Assembly: GCA_002422545.1 (NCBI GenBank)
Contig: DIWF01000017.1
Location: forward strand, 1 to 64,000
Length of the DNA: 64,000 nucleotides
Direction: 5' to 3'
Origin: Firmicutes bacterium UBA6113
GTDB taxonomy: Bacteria > Bacillota > Clostridia > Tissierellales > Sedimentibacteraceae
Position numbers and translations under genes: made by a program. Positions 1 through 8,350 of the stretch are shown here, one piece after another; position 1 is the first letter of the stretch; every line of letters begins with the position of its first letter. The notes beneath the pieces are model-generated. The model did not search any database and had not been told where the DNA came from. It worked only from the letters and a program-made list of their open reading frames with translations.

Positions 1-170
1 TTTGGAAATGGAATTCCCATGAAACCGTATTTCTGCATTTTTTCAACAGTTTCAAGTGGAAATCTTTCTTGTTCGTCAATTTCTTGTGCCAATGGCTCCA
101 CTTCGTTGACAGCAAAACTTCTGAAAAGCTGTCTTGCCATTTCGTGTTCCTTGCTTAATTGAAAATTCAT
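1..170 (-). CDS. bcd: Acyl-CoA dehydrogenase (butyryl-CoA dehydrogenase type), N-terminal part
   Basis: Partial gene running off the left edge of the window. The 56 visible residues begin MNFQLSKEHEMARQLFR and continue with an EVEPLAQEIDEQERFP stretch, the typical N-terminal helical domain of short-chain acyl-CoA dehydrogenases. These flavoproteins reduce crotonyl-CoA to butyryl-CoA with electrons delivered by electron-transfer flavoprotein. Two adjacent ATGs exist (173 and 170); a GGGAG site lies 7 nt before the second, which is therefore preferred. crt lies upstream on the same strand but is separated by a terminator, so this gene probably has its own promoter. Substrate chain length cannot be judged from the fragment; butyryl-CoA is inferred from context. 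Confidence 0.85.
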   Translation of the reverse strand, partial: MNFQLSKEHEMARQLFRSFAVNEVEPLAQEIDEQERFPLETVEKMQKYGFMGIPFP

Positions 171-214
171 CATTTCACTCCCTTAAATTTTTTGTTGACC
201 CTTATTTTCGCCCT

Positions 215-235
215 TTAACAAGTTTGATTTGTTAA
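215..235. promoter_or_regulatory. Inverted repeat upstream of the acyl-CoA dehydrogenase gene
   Basis: TTAACAA (215-221) and TTGTTAA (229-235) form a perfect 7-bp dyad with a 7-nt spacer, in the stretch that should hold the promoter of the acyl-CoA dehydrogenase gene. The half-sites resemble those of the redox repressor Rex but point the opposite way round (Rex sites read TTGTTAA then TTAACAA), so the identity of any binding protein is unknown. The rest of 174-347 is AT-rich and shows no gene. Confidence 0.35.
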
Positions 236-347
236 TTTAACCCTTTTGTTTGACAAATACCAAACATTATGATTATACTAAAAAAGAAAATAAAATTCAA
301 CCCTTATTTGAAATTTTGTTCAATTTTACTACATATTTTTTTCAAAA

Positions 348-381
348 AATGAAGACCGCAAAAAAATTCGCGGTCTTCATT
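348..381 (-). terminator. Rho-independent terminator after crt
   Basis: A perfect 12-bp stem (348-359 with 370-381, arm AATGAAGACCGC) with a 10-nt loop is followed on the minus strand by a T-rich run. It lies about 90 nt after the crt stop codon and separates crt from the acyl-CoA dehydrogenase gene. Confidence 0.85.
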
Positions 382-469
382 GACTTTAAATCAACCTACA
401 ATTGCCAATACTATCACAATCATGGCCGTGCAAACGTATACTATTCTTTATACATTAATTTATAATTTA

Positions 470-1243
470 TTATTTGAACTGAGGCTTTCTTTTTTCAGCA
501 AAAGCTGTCATACCTTCTTTTTGGTCTTCACATGAAAAGCACAGAGCAAACAAGTTTGACTCATATGAAATTCCTGTTTCTATGTCTGTTTCTGATCCCT
601 TGTTTATTGCTTCCTTGGCATATTTTACGGCTGTTCTTGAATTTGATTTTATTTTTTCAGCCATTTTGTATGTTTCTTCCATGAGAGTTTCTTTTTCTGT
701 AACTTTGTTAACAAGACCAATTCTGTATGCTTCTTCAGCATCAATGTGGCTGCCTGTGAATATGAGTTCTTTTGCTCTTCCCATTCCTACAAGTCTTGGC
801 AGTCTTTGTGTTCCTGAAAAGCCTGGAATTATCCCAAGACCTACTTCAGGTTGTCCGAATTTTGCTTTAACAGCTGCAATTCTTATGTCGCATGCCATTG
901 CAAGCTCACAGCCTCCTCCAAGAGCAAAACCATTTACTGCTGCTATTACAGTCTTGTCCAATGTTTCAATTTTTCTGAATAATCTTGCTCCGTCCTGACC
1001 AAATTTTTTAGCTCCTGACGGGTCCAGAGTATTCATGTAGGCAATGTCAGCTCCTGCTACAAAAGCCTTACCTTCGCCTGTGAGAACAACCACTGACACT
1101 TCATCATCACATTTGAGCCCGTCAAATACAAATTCAAGCTCATTAAGCACTTCTGCATTCAAAGCGTTCAATGTCTGAGGGTTGTTGATTGTAATTGTAC
1201 AGATACCCTCATTTTTTCCAACCACTAAATTTTTTAGTTCCAT
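470..1243 (-). CDS. crt: 3-hydroxybutyryl-CoA dehydratase (crotonase)
   Basis: A 257-residue enoyl-CoA hydratase/isomerase family protein that interconverts 3-hydroxybutyryl-CoA and crotonyl-CoA in the cytoplasm. The oxyanion-hole segments (AFVAGADI near residue 60 and NGFALGGGCELA near 104) and both catalytic glutamates of true hydratases are present: E113 in GGGCELAM and E133 in FGQPEVGLG. The start at 1243 is chosen because GGAAGGGTGG precedes it; a 22-residue in-frame extension upstream has no ribosome site. Length matches clostridial Crt. It is transcribed alone or after the HAD gene and ends at a terminator, not in the common crt-bcd-etf-hbd order. In this window it would link crotonyl-CoA made by AbfD to the thiolase branch. 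Confidence 0.92.
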   Translation of the reverse strand: MELKNLVVGKNEGICTITINNPQTLNALNAEVLNELEFVFDGLKCDDEVSVVVLTGEGKAFVAGADIAYMNTLDPSGAKKFGQDGARLFRKIETLDKTVIAAVNGFALGGGCELAMACDIRIAAVKAKFGQPEVGLGIIPGFSGTQRLPRLVGMGRAKELIFTGSHIDAEEAYRIGLVNKVTEKETLMEETYKMAEKIKSNSRTAVKYAKEAINKGSETDIETGISYESNLFALCFSCEDQKEGMTAFAEKRKPQFK

Positions 1244-1324
1244 AATCCACCCTTCCTTTACATTTTTATAGCCTCTTATCCATTTGCCTTTGGATTTTAA
1301 GGAAAACAAGTCAGCTGCATAAAT

Positions 1325-1385
1325 GGCTGGACTGTCCAGTAAAAGCTATTAAAAGACTATTGGACAGAATGCCATCTCGCCAGCC
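1325..1385. other. Nested stem-loop between HAD phosphatase gene and crt
   Basis: GGCTGG (1325-1330) pairs with CCAGCC (1380-1385), and inside it CTGTCCA (1332-1338) pairs with TGGACAG (1361-1367). On the minus strand this would fold in the leader between the HAD gene and crt. It lacks a T-run, so it is not a clear terminator; an mRNA processing or stability element is possible. No function can be assigned. Confidence 0.35.
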
Positions 1386-1394
1386 GGCATATTT

Positions 1395-2027
1395 TTAAAT
1401 TAATTTAGTAATGTCCCACATCTTATCAAGAACATGTGCTATATGATATTTTTCAGCCAGTTCCTTGGAATTTGACTGCCATCCCACAAGTACCGGAGTT
1501 GTTGAAGCGTTTATGGCACATTCCATATCAAATTTTGAATCTCCCACATACAATGTCCTGTCAGCTGTGCTTTTGAGTTCATTGATTACTTTCATGAGAG
1601 GTTCCTTATCCGGCTTGTGCTTTGTTACATCGTCGGCTGATATTACAACATCAAAGTAACCGGCAATGTTGAAATTTTCCAGTGCTGACACTGTGGAATG
1701 CTTCATTCTTGATGTGGCAATTCCAAGTTTTATATTTTTGCCCTTCAGATATTGCAAAGTTTCTGCGACAGTGTCATAAAGAGTCACTTCATCGTTGAAA
1801 CGGTCTCGTTGGTAGTTTCTGTATGCATCTATAACATCTTCGTACTCGAACTGTTTGAAGTCTCTTTTCAATGTAAGTTCCAAAGGTTCACCAAATGTGC
1901 TCATGATGTATTCCTCGCTACACTCTTCTTCCAGAAAACAATTATATATGTGCCTGAAGGAATTTATAATCATTTGATTGGTATTTGCCAATGTGCCGTC
2001 AAAATCAAATATTATTGTATCAATCAT
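1395..2027 (-). CDS. HAD-superfamily phosphatase (PGP/PpaX-like)
   Basis: A 210-residue HAD hydrolase with all four motifs: DFDGTLANT (I, nucleophile D8), TSRMKHST (II), the lysine in KHKPDKEP (III) and YVGDSKFDME (IV). A helical cap sits between motifs I and II, as in phosphoglycolate phosphatases and the pyrophosphatase PpaX. Such enzymes hydrolyse small phosphate esters or pyrophosphate; the substrate cannot be told from sequence. It starts 9 nt after the tex stop codon and is very likely co-transcribed with tex. Confidence 0.85.
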   Translation of the reverse strand: MIDTIIFDFDGTLANTNQMIINSFRHIYNCFLEEECSEEYIMSTFGEPLELTLKRDFKQFEYEDVIDAYRNYQRDRFNDEVTLYDTVAETLQYLKGKNIKLGIATSRMKHSTVSALENFNIAGYFDVVISADDVTKHKPDKEPLMKVINELKSTADRTLYVGDSKFDMECAINASTTPVLVGWQSNSKELAEKYHIAHVLDKMWDITKLI

Positions 2028-2036
2028 TTGAATCTC

Positions 2037-4325
2037 CTAATTTTTCTTTGTTTTCATGCTGAGGCCGATTCTTTGTCTTTCCTTGTCAATGCTGATGATT
2101 GTCACATTGACAGTGTCTCCCACTTGAACAACCTCCATAGGATTTTTAATGTATTTGTCGCTCATTTCAGAAAGGTGAACAAGACCGTCCTGCTTAACCC
2201 CTATGTCGACGAAAGCTCCAAAATCCACAACATTTCTCACTGTTCCTGTGAGTTTCATTCCTGTTTCAAGATCTTCAAACTTAACAACATCACTTCTGAA
2301 GATTACCTTCGGCATCTCGTCTCTCGGGTCTCTTCCCGGTTTTTTAAGTTCTTCAATAATATCAGTGAGTGTCGGAACTCCTATATTAAGTTCATCAGCA
2401 AGCACCTTTACTTTTGCCTGGTAATTTTCTCTTGCCGGCTTCTTTTCCTGTTTGAAGTTTACCTGAGACAGAGCTTCAAGTCCATGGAGTCTGTTGTTTT
2501 TGGATGTCATTTTTAATTTACTGTCATCTTCCTTAACCTTGACATTCATTATGCGTTCGTTAATGTCTTTCAAATTTCCTGTTCTCACGTCTTCAATTGT
2601 GTATCCAAGTTTTTTCAAAAGATTTTCAGCAATTTCATATGATTCAGGATGTACTGCAGTCCTGTCCAGAGGATTGTCACCGTCAGATATTCTCATGAAT
2701 CCTGCGCATTGTTCAAATGCCTTGTCTCCAAGCTGCTTAACCTTAAGAAGTTCTTTCCTGTTAACAAATTTGCCGTTTTCTTCTCTGTATTTTACAAGGT
2801 TTTTAGCAATTGTCTTGGAAACTCCTGACACATATTGCAAAAGTGCAGGAGATGCAGTGTTTAAATCAACTCCAACGCTATTAACGCAGTCTTCAACAAC
2901 ACCATCAAGTTCCTGACCAAGCTTTGGCTGGTTAACATCGTGCTGGTACTGACCTACCCCAATGCTTTTAGGGTCAATTTTTACAAGTTCAGCTAATGGA
3001 TCCTGCAGCCTTCTTCCTATGGAAATGGCTCCTCTTATTGTAACATCAAGATCAGGATATTCTTCCTGAGCAAGCTTTGATGCAGAGTAAACAGAAGCCC
3101 CTGCTTCTGATACTATAGTGTAAGTTATCTTCTTGTCAATTCTTGAGAGCATATCTGCAACAACCTGCTCTGTTTCTCTTGATGCAGTGCCGTTTCCTAT
3201 TGTAATAACATCTATATCATATTTCTTTATGAGCTCAGTCATTATTTTCTGAGATTTTTCAACTTCATTTTTAGGTTCATTAGGATAAATAACTCCCTGC
3301 TCCAGGAATTTACCGGTTTCATCAAGTATTGCAAGCTTGCACCCTGTTCTGAAACTCGGGTCAATTGCAAGGATTCTAATATCCTTTACAGGAGGAACCA
3401 TCAGTAAGTTCTTTGTATTTTTTCCAAATACTTTTATTGCTTCTTCTTCGGCTCTTTCAGTCAAAATGTTTCTCACTTCTCTTTCTATGGAAGGAGATAT
3501 GAGTCTCTTGTAGCTGTCCATTATTGCTTGTATATAATAATCAGTAGTTATGGCAGCTTCATTTTTAATTTCATTTGACTTAAGATAGTTTATTGCTCTT
3601 TCATCTGGTGTGCTGAGTTTTACTTTAAGCTTCTTTTCATTCTCGCCTCTGTTCACTGCTAATATTCTGTGGTTGGCGATTGTTTTTAAATCTTCTTCAT
3701 ATTTGTAATACATTTCATAAACAGTTTTTTCATTTTCATCAACTGCTTCTGAAATTAATTTTCCATCTGCTGCAAATAATTCACGTATATGTTTTCTGTA
3801 ATCCGCATTGTCAGATATGATTTCTGCAATTATGTCGCATGCTCCTTCAAATGCCTCTTTGGAGTTTTTAACTCCTTTTTCTTCATCTATGTATGGTGAG
3901 GCCATTTTTTCAAGATTACCTTGAAGAACATCCTGAGCAAGAATAATATTTGCAAGACCTTCAAGTCCCTTTTCCTTTGCTTTTGAAGCACGTGTTGATT
4001 TTTTCTGTTTGAAAGGTCTGTACAGGTCTTCAACTCGCTGGAGAACATCGGCATTGAGTATTTCATCTCTTAGTTCTTCTGTAAGTTTTCCCTGCTCATC
4101 AATAAGTCTCACAACTTCTTCTTTTCTCGCTTCAAGATTTCTCAAATACATGAGTCTTTCGTACAAGTCTCTAAGAACAACGTCATCAAGGGAACCTGTC
4201 TGTTCCTTACGGTAACGGGCTATGAAAGGAATTGTGTTTCCCTCGTCTATGAGCTTTACTGTGTTTTCCACCTGGAATGCTTTTATATTGAACTCTTGGC
4301 ATAATAATTTGTTTATATCTAACAT
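2037..4325 (-). CDS. tex: Tex family RNA-binding protein
   Basis: A 762-residue homologue of the transcription accessory protein Tex/YhgF. Visible regions in order: N-terminal helical part with the RYRKEQTGSLDD segment (about 37-50), a YqgF-like RNase-H fold (ILAIDPSFRTGCKLA, about 325), the central VQDPLAELVKIDPKSIGVGQYQHDV-like signature region (about 440), helix-hairpin-helix repeats (about 500-560) and a C-terminal S1 RNA-binding domain (LTGTVRNVVDFGAFVDIG, about 680). Tex proteins bind nucleic acid and influence transcription. GGGGAG precedes the ATG. The HAD gene follows 9 nt downstream. Confidence 0.93.
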   Translation of the reverse strand: MLDINKLLCQEFNIKAFQVENTVKLIDEGNTIPFIARYRKEQTGSLDDVVLRDLYERLMYLRNLEARKEEVVRLIDEQGKLTEELRDEILNADVLQRVEDLYRPFKQKKSTRASKAKEKGLEGLANIILAQDVLQGNLEKMASPYIDEEKGVKNSKEAFEGACDIIAEIISDNADYRKHIRELFAADGKLISEAVDENEKTVYEMYYKYEEDLKTIANHRILAVNRGENEKKLKVKLSTPDERAINYLKSNEIKNEAAITTDYYIQAIMDSYKRLISPSIEREVRNILTERAEEEAIKVFGKNTKNLLMVPPVKDIRILAIDPSFRTGCKLAILDETGKFLEQGVIYPNEPKNEVEKSQKIMTELIKKYDIDVITIGNGTASRETEQVVADMLSRIDKKITYTIVSEAGASVYSASKLAQEEYPDLDVTIRGAISIGRRLQDPLAELVKIDPKSIGVGQYQHDVNQPKLGQELDGVVEDCVNSVGVDLNTASPALLQYVSGVSKTIAKNLVKYREENGKFVNRKELLKVKQLGDKAFEQCAGFMRISDGDNPLDRTAVHPESYEIAENLLKKLGYTIEDVRTGNLKDINERIMNVKVKEDDSKLKMTSKNNRLHGLEALSQVNFKQEKKPARENYQAKVKVLADELNIGVPTLTDIIEELKKPGRDPRDEMPKVIFRSDVVKFEDLETGMKLTGTVRNVVDFGAFVDIGVKQDGLVHLSEMSDKYIKNPMEVVQVGDTVNVTIISIDKERQRIGLSMKTKKN

Positions 4326-4349
4326 TTTCTCTCCCCTTACTTGTTTAAA

Positions 4350-4444
4350 TAAAGAATTAATAATGAAGAATTAAAAATTATGGTTGGAATGTGCACAGCA
4401 CATTCCTTCATTCATTATTAATACTTAACTCTTAACTCTTAATT
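4350..4444. repeat. Dispersed palindromic repeat, copy 1
   Basis: About 95 bp built from AATTAAGAATTAAG-like ends around a core hairpin GGAATGTGC / GCACATTCC (4386-4394 and 4398-4406) followed by AACCAT on the minus strand. A second copy in the opposite orientation lies at 46085-46181. The repeat runs up to and includes the prfB stop codon. It has the look of a non-autonomous mobile palindrome (MITE or REP-like). Confidence 0.7.
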
Positions 4445-5552
4445 GCTTTTCAAAGATTTCAATTTCAAATATTCATTCATAAACATATCAAGATTGCCGT
4501 CCATTACAGACTGCACGTTAGCTGTTTCTGCATTTGTGCGGTGGTCCTTTACCATGCTGTAGGGATGGAAGACGTAAGATCTAATTTGGCTGCCCCATGC
4601 AATTTGATTGTATTTTCCCTGAATATCCTCGATTTTTTCCTTGTTTTCTAACTTCTTGATTTCCAGCAGCTTTGATTTAAGCATTTTCATTGCAAAATCC
4701 TTATTGCTGTGCTGAGACCTTTGATTTTGGCAGGACACCACAATACCTGTAGGAATGTGTGTAATACGTATGGCAGAGTCTGTAGTGTTTACATACTGAC
4801 CGCCTGCTCCGCTTGAGCGGAAAGTATCCACCCTGATGTCAGTTTCGTTAATTTCAACTTCTTCATCATCTGCCATTTCCGGTGTGATGTCTACTGACGC
4901 AAATGATGTGTGTCTTCTGTTTGAAGAATCAAATGGTGAAATTCTCACAAGGCGGTGAACGCCTTTTTCTGATTTCAAATACCCGTATGCATTGTCACCT
5001 TCCACAAGAATAGTAACACTTTTGATTCCGGCTTCTGTGTCCGGAAGTATGTCAAGAACGGTGGACTTGAATCCGTGTGAATCAATCCATCTGGAGTACA
5101 TGCGGTAAAGCATATCTGCCCAGTCCTGAGCTTCAGTTCCGCCTGCACCGGCATGAATGGACAATATTGCGTTGTTCTCATCGTATTCTCCGCTTAAGAG
5201 AGCAACAATTCTTGCATCTTCAAGCTGCTTTTCAACTTCATCCATGCTTTTTTTAAGATCAGACAGATGACTTTCGTCGTCTTCTTCCCTGATCATTTCA
5301 AGAAACAACTCAACTTCCTCTACCTGCTGTTTTAAATTTATATATTCGTTGATTCTGTTTGTGTTGTGTTTTAATTTCTGAGATACTTTTTGAGCTCTTT
5401 CCTGGTTATTCCAAAATTCAGGCTCCTGCATTTCAGATTCCAGCAGTATGTTTTCTTCCTTTAACTTTTCCAAGTCAAAGGGAACCACCTACCTCGTTTA
5501 ATATTGCATTGAACCTTTTCAGATTTTCGGTTATTTCATACAAATCTATCAA
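4439..5552 (-). CDS. prfB: Peptide chain release factor 2 (programmed +1 frameshift)
   Basis: RF2 recognises UGA and UAA and releases the finished peptide. The gene is split: a 25-codon first frame starts at a TTG (5552) 8 nt after GGGAG and stops at an in-frame TGA (5477-5475); a +1 slip on CTTTGAC joins it to the main frame, giving about 370 residues. The main frame carries the SPF codon-recognition tripeptide (RISPFDSS) and the GGQ catalytic motif (SSGAGGQYVNT). The first frame reads M I D L Y E I T E N L K R F, as in RF2 N-termini. The gene starts 18 nt after the secA stop, the usual secA-prfB order. Its last codons lie within a palindromic repeat. Confidence 0.95.
5474..5490 (-). promoter_or_regulatory. 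prfB autoregulatory +1 frameshift site
   Basis: On the minus strand the SD-like AGGTGG (5490-5485) stands just before CTTTGAC (5480-5474). The CTT is codon 25 and TGA codon 26, as in the classical RF2 frameshift site. Low RF2 lets the ribosome pause at UGA and slip +1, restoring RF2 synthesis. Confidence 0.93.
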
Positions 5553-5570
5553 TTTATCAGCTCCCTTGCT

Positions 5571-8330
5571 TTATTCTTCTTCGTTTGCTCCGCAGCATTT
5601 TTTGTATTTCTTTCCGCTTCCGCATGGGCACGGATCATTTCTTCCAACTTTTTTATCTTTTTTAACAACCGGCTGAGGCTTTCCTGTTCCGCCTAAATCT
5701 CCGCCGCTTGTGCCTGTGATCTTAGCAACTTCCTTGCGCTGAACTTTTTCCTGCGGTTTTACGCGCATAAGCATTTTTACAGTGTCTTCCTGAATTGATG
5801 CAGTCATTTCTTCAAACATGTCGAATCCTTCGACCTGGTAAGCTCTCACAGGATCTTCGTTTCCTATGGCACGAAGGCCTATACCCTGTCTTAACTGGTC
5901 CATTGCATCAATGTGGTCAATCCATTTTGTGTCTACATTTCTAAGAAGTATAATTCTTTCCACTTCTCTGAAAACTTCTGCTCCAAATTCAGCTTCCTGT
6001 CTTTCATAGTGTCTGTCTACAGCATTTCTTGCCTTTTCCTTTAAGATATCCTTTGTGATATTTCCTTCGCCGTTGAAGCTTATGAGCATGTAGAAAGTTT
6101 CAGCAATATATTTTTCATATGCTTTTATATCCCAGTTGTCTGAATATCTTTCGTCAGTTGTATACATCTGTATGCCTTTGTCAATGAGGCTGTCAACCAT
6201 TTTAGAAACATAATCCTTCAGGTTTTCACCAAGAAGAACTCTTTTTCTTTCAGAATAAATTACTTCTCTTTGCTTGTTCATTACATTGTCATATTGGAGG
6301 ACGTGCTTTCTTATTTCAAAGTTTCTTCCTTCAACTCTGCCCTGGGCAGTTTCAATTGTCCTTGTGAGCATTCCTGCTTCCAGAGGCTCGTCTTCAGGCA
6401 TTTTGAGAGTTTCTATTATTCCCTTTACTTTATCTCCGGCAAAAAGTCTCATTAGGTCGTCTTCCAATGAAATATAGAACCTTGTTGAACCAGGGTCTCC
6501 CTGTCTTCCTGCACGGCCTCTTAACTGGTTGTCAATACGTCTTGATTCGTGGCGTTCGGTTCCTATGATGTGAAGGCCGCCTGCATCTCTTACCTTTTGC
6601 TGTTCATCCTTCAGCTCATTTTTAGATTCATCGAGAAGATTCTTGTAAATTTCTCGTGCTTCAATTATTTGTGCATCATCAGTATCATTGAAGCCATCAG
6701 CATGAGAAATCAGTTCTTCAGAAAAGCCCTTCATTTTCATTTTGTGCTTTGCAATGAATTCTGGATTTCCTCCAAGCACTATGTCGGTACCTCTGCCGGC
6801 CATGTTTGTTGCAATGGTTACAGAACCCATTCTGCCTGCCTGGGCCACTATTTCAGCTTCCTTGTCATGCTGTTTTGCATTTAATACTTCATGCTTAACT
6901 CCTTGTTTTTTAAGCATCTTGCTCAAAAGTTCGGATTTTTCTATTGAAATTGTACCAACAAGTATAGGCTGGCCTGTCTTGTTCTTTTCAATTATTTCAC
7001 TTATTACGGCGTTGAACTTACCTGCTTCTCCCTTGTAGACAACATCCTGCATGTCGTTACGGATTACGTCCTTATTTGTAGGAATTTCAATAACATCAAC
7101 GTTGTATATCTCTCTGAACTCGCCTTCTTCAGTCTTGGCAGTACCTGTCATACCTGAAAGTTTTTTGTACATTCTGAAATAATTTTGGAATGTTATTGTA
7201 GCCAGAGTCTTTGACTCTTTTCTTACTTCAATTCTTTCTTTTGCTTCTATTGCCTGATGCAGACCGTTTGAATATCTTCTTCCATACATTATACGGCCAG
7301 TAAATTCATCTACTATGAGCACCTCTCCATCCTTAACAATGTAATCAATGTCTCTTTTCATTGTGTTGTGGGCTTTGAGTGCCTGGTTGATGTGGTGAGA
7401 TATTTCCATGTTTTCTTGATCTGCAAGGTTTGAAATGTTGAAGAATCTTTCAGCCTTTGTGATACCCCTTGCTGTCAGCGTTACATTTTTTCCCTTTTCA
7501 TCAACTATATAATCAACAGTGTCGTCTTCATCAACGTCGCCCATCATGTAGTCCATTTTGCTTTTCTTTTCTTCAGGAAGCTGAATTTTTCCCTTCAAGG
7601 GAATAACAAAGCTGTTTGCCATTTCGTAAAGGGATGTTGATTCATCTCCTTCACCGGAAATTATAAGAGGTGTTCTTGCCTCATCTATCAATATTGAGTC
7701 AACTTCGTCTATGATGCAGTAGCTTAAATCTCTTTGCACCATTTCTTCCTTGCGGATGACCATGTTGTCTCTTAAGTAGTCAAATCCAAACTCGTTGTTT
7801 GTTCCGTATGTGATGTCACACTGATATGCTCTTTTTCTTTCTTCCTTTGTGATACCGTGAACTATGCAGCCTACAGAAAGTCCAAGGAAATTGTGCACCT
7901 TTCCCATCCAGTCACAGTCACGCTTTGCCAGGTAATCATTGACAGTGATTACATGGACGCCGTTTCCATCAAGAGCATTCAAATATACAGGCAGAGTTGA
8001 AACAAGAGTTTTTCCTTCGCCTGTTTTCATTTCTGCAATACGTCCCTGGTGAAGAACCATACCGCCTATGAGCTGAACCCTGTAATGCTTTTGCCCCAAA
8101 ACTCTCCATGCTGCTTCTCTAACAACAGCAAATGCCTCCGGCAAAATGTCATCCTTTGTTTCTCCATTTGCAATACGCTGTTTAAACTCAGCTGTCTTTG
8201 CCTTAAGCTCAGTGTCAGTCAATGCTTCCATGGTCTTTTCCAAAGACATTATTTTATCGACTGTGGGAAATAATCTTTTTACTTCTTTTTCACTGTATGA
8301 ACCAAATATCTTTTCCAAAAAATTTTTCAT
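5571..8330 (-). CDS. secA: Preprotein translocase ATPase SecA
   Basis: A 919-residue motor of the Sec pathway, which pushes unfolded proteins through SecYEG. Visible: Walker A MKTGEGKT (about 101-108), DEVDSILIDEA Walker B/DEAD region (about 208), the preprotein cross-linking domain, motifs VGTISIEKSE and TNMAGRGTDI (about 500), RGRAGRQGDPG (about 635) and a C-terminal zinc-binding SEC-C tail (CPCGSGKKYKKCC). Full length. prfB follows 18 nt downstream; the FAD protein gene lies 20 nt upstream, so the genes from 11177 to 4439 may form one unit. Confidence 0.97.
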   Translation of the reverse strand: MKNFLEKIFGSYSEKEVKRLFPTVDKIMSLEKTMEALTDTELKAKTAEFKQRIANGETKDDILPEAFAVVREAAWRVLGQKHYRVQLIGGMVLHQGRIAEMKTGEGKTLVSTLPVYLNALDGNGVHVITVNDYLAKRDCDWMGKVHNFLGLSVGCIVHGITKEERKRAYQCDITYGTNNEFGFDYLRDNMVIRKEEMVQRDLSYCIIDEVDSILIDEARTPLIISGEGDESTSLYEMANSFVIPLKGKIQLPEEKKSKMDYMMGDVDEDDTVDYIVDEKGKNVTLTARGITKAERFFNISNLADQENMEISHHINQALKAHNTMKRDIDYIVKDGEVLIVDEFTGRIMYGRRYSNGLHQAIEAKERIEVRKESKTLATITFQNYFRMYKKLSGMTGTAKTEEGEFREIYNVDVIEIPTNKDVIRNDMQDVVYKGEAGKFNAVISEIIEKNKTGQPILVGTISIEKSELLSKMLKKQGVKHEVLNAKQHDKEAEIVAQAGRMGSVTIATNMAGRGTDIVLGGNPEFIAKHKMKMKGFSEELISHADGFNDTDDAQIIEAREIYKNLLDESKNELKDEQQKVRDAGGLHIIGTERHESRRIDNQLRGRAGRQGDPGSTRFYISLEDDLMRLFAGDKVKGIIETLKMPEDEPLEAGMLTRTIETAQGRVEGRNFEIRKHVLQYDNVMNKQREVIYSERKRVLLGENLKDYVSKMVDSLIDKGIQMYTTDERYSDNWDIKAYEKYIAETFYMLISFNGEGNITKDILKEKARNAVDRHYERQEAEFGAEVFREVERIILLRNVDTKWIDHIDAMDQLRQGIGLRAIGNEDPVRAYQVEGFDMFEEMTASIQEDTVKMLMRVKPQEKVQRKEVAKITGTSGGDLGGTGKPQPVVKKDKKVGRNDPCPCGSGKKYKKCCGANEEE

Positions 8331-8350
8331 AATTTATCCTTTCTCCAATG

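Noticed and set aside
215..235. Rex operator in front of the acyl-CoA dehydrogenase gene
   Set aside because: Half-sites are right but in the reverse order, so it is listed only as an unassigned dyad.
582..998. Plus-strand open frame of 138 codons opposite crt
   Set aside because: Lies wholly inside crt on the other strand, has no ribosome site and no family likeness. The same holds for the other long frames opposite tex, secA, the ydhV gene and the AOR gene.
1752..2516. Plus-strand open frame of 254 codons across the HAD-tex junction
   Set aside because: Antisense to two well-supported genes; composition is low-complexity and no motif is present.
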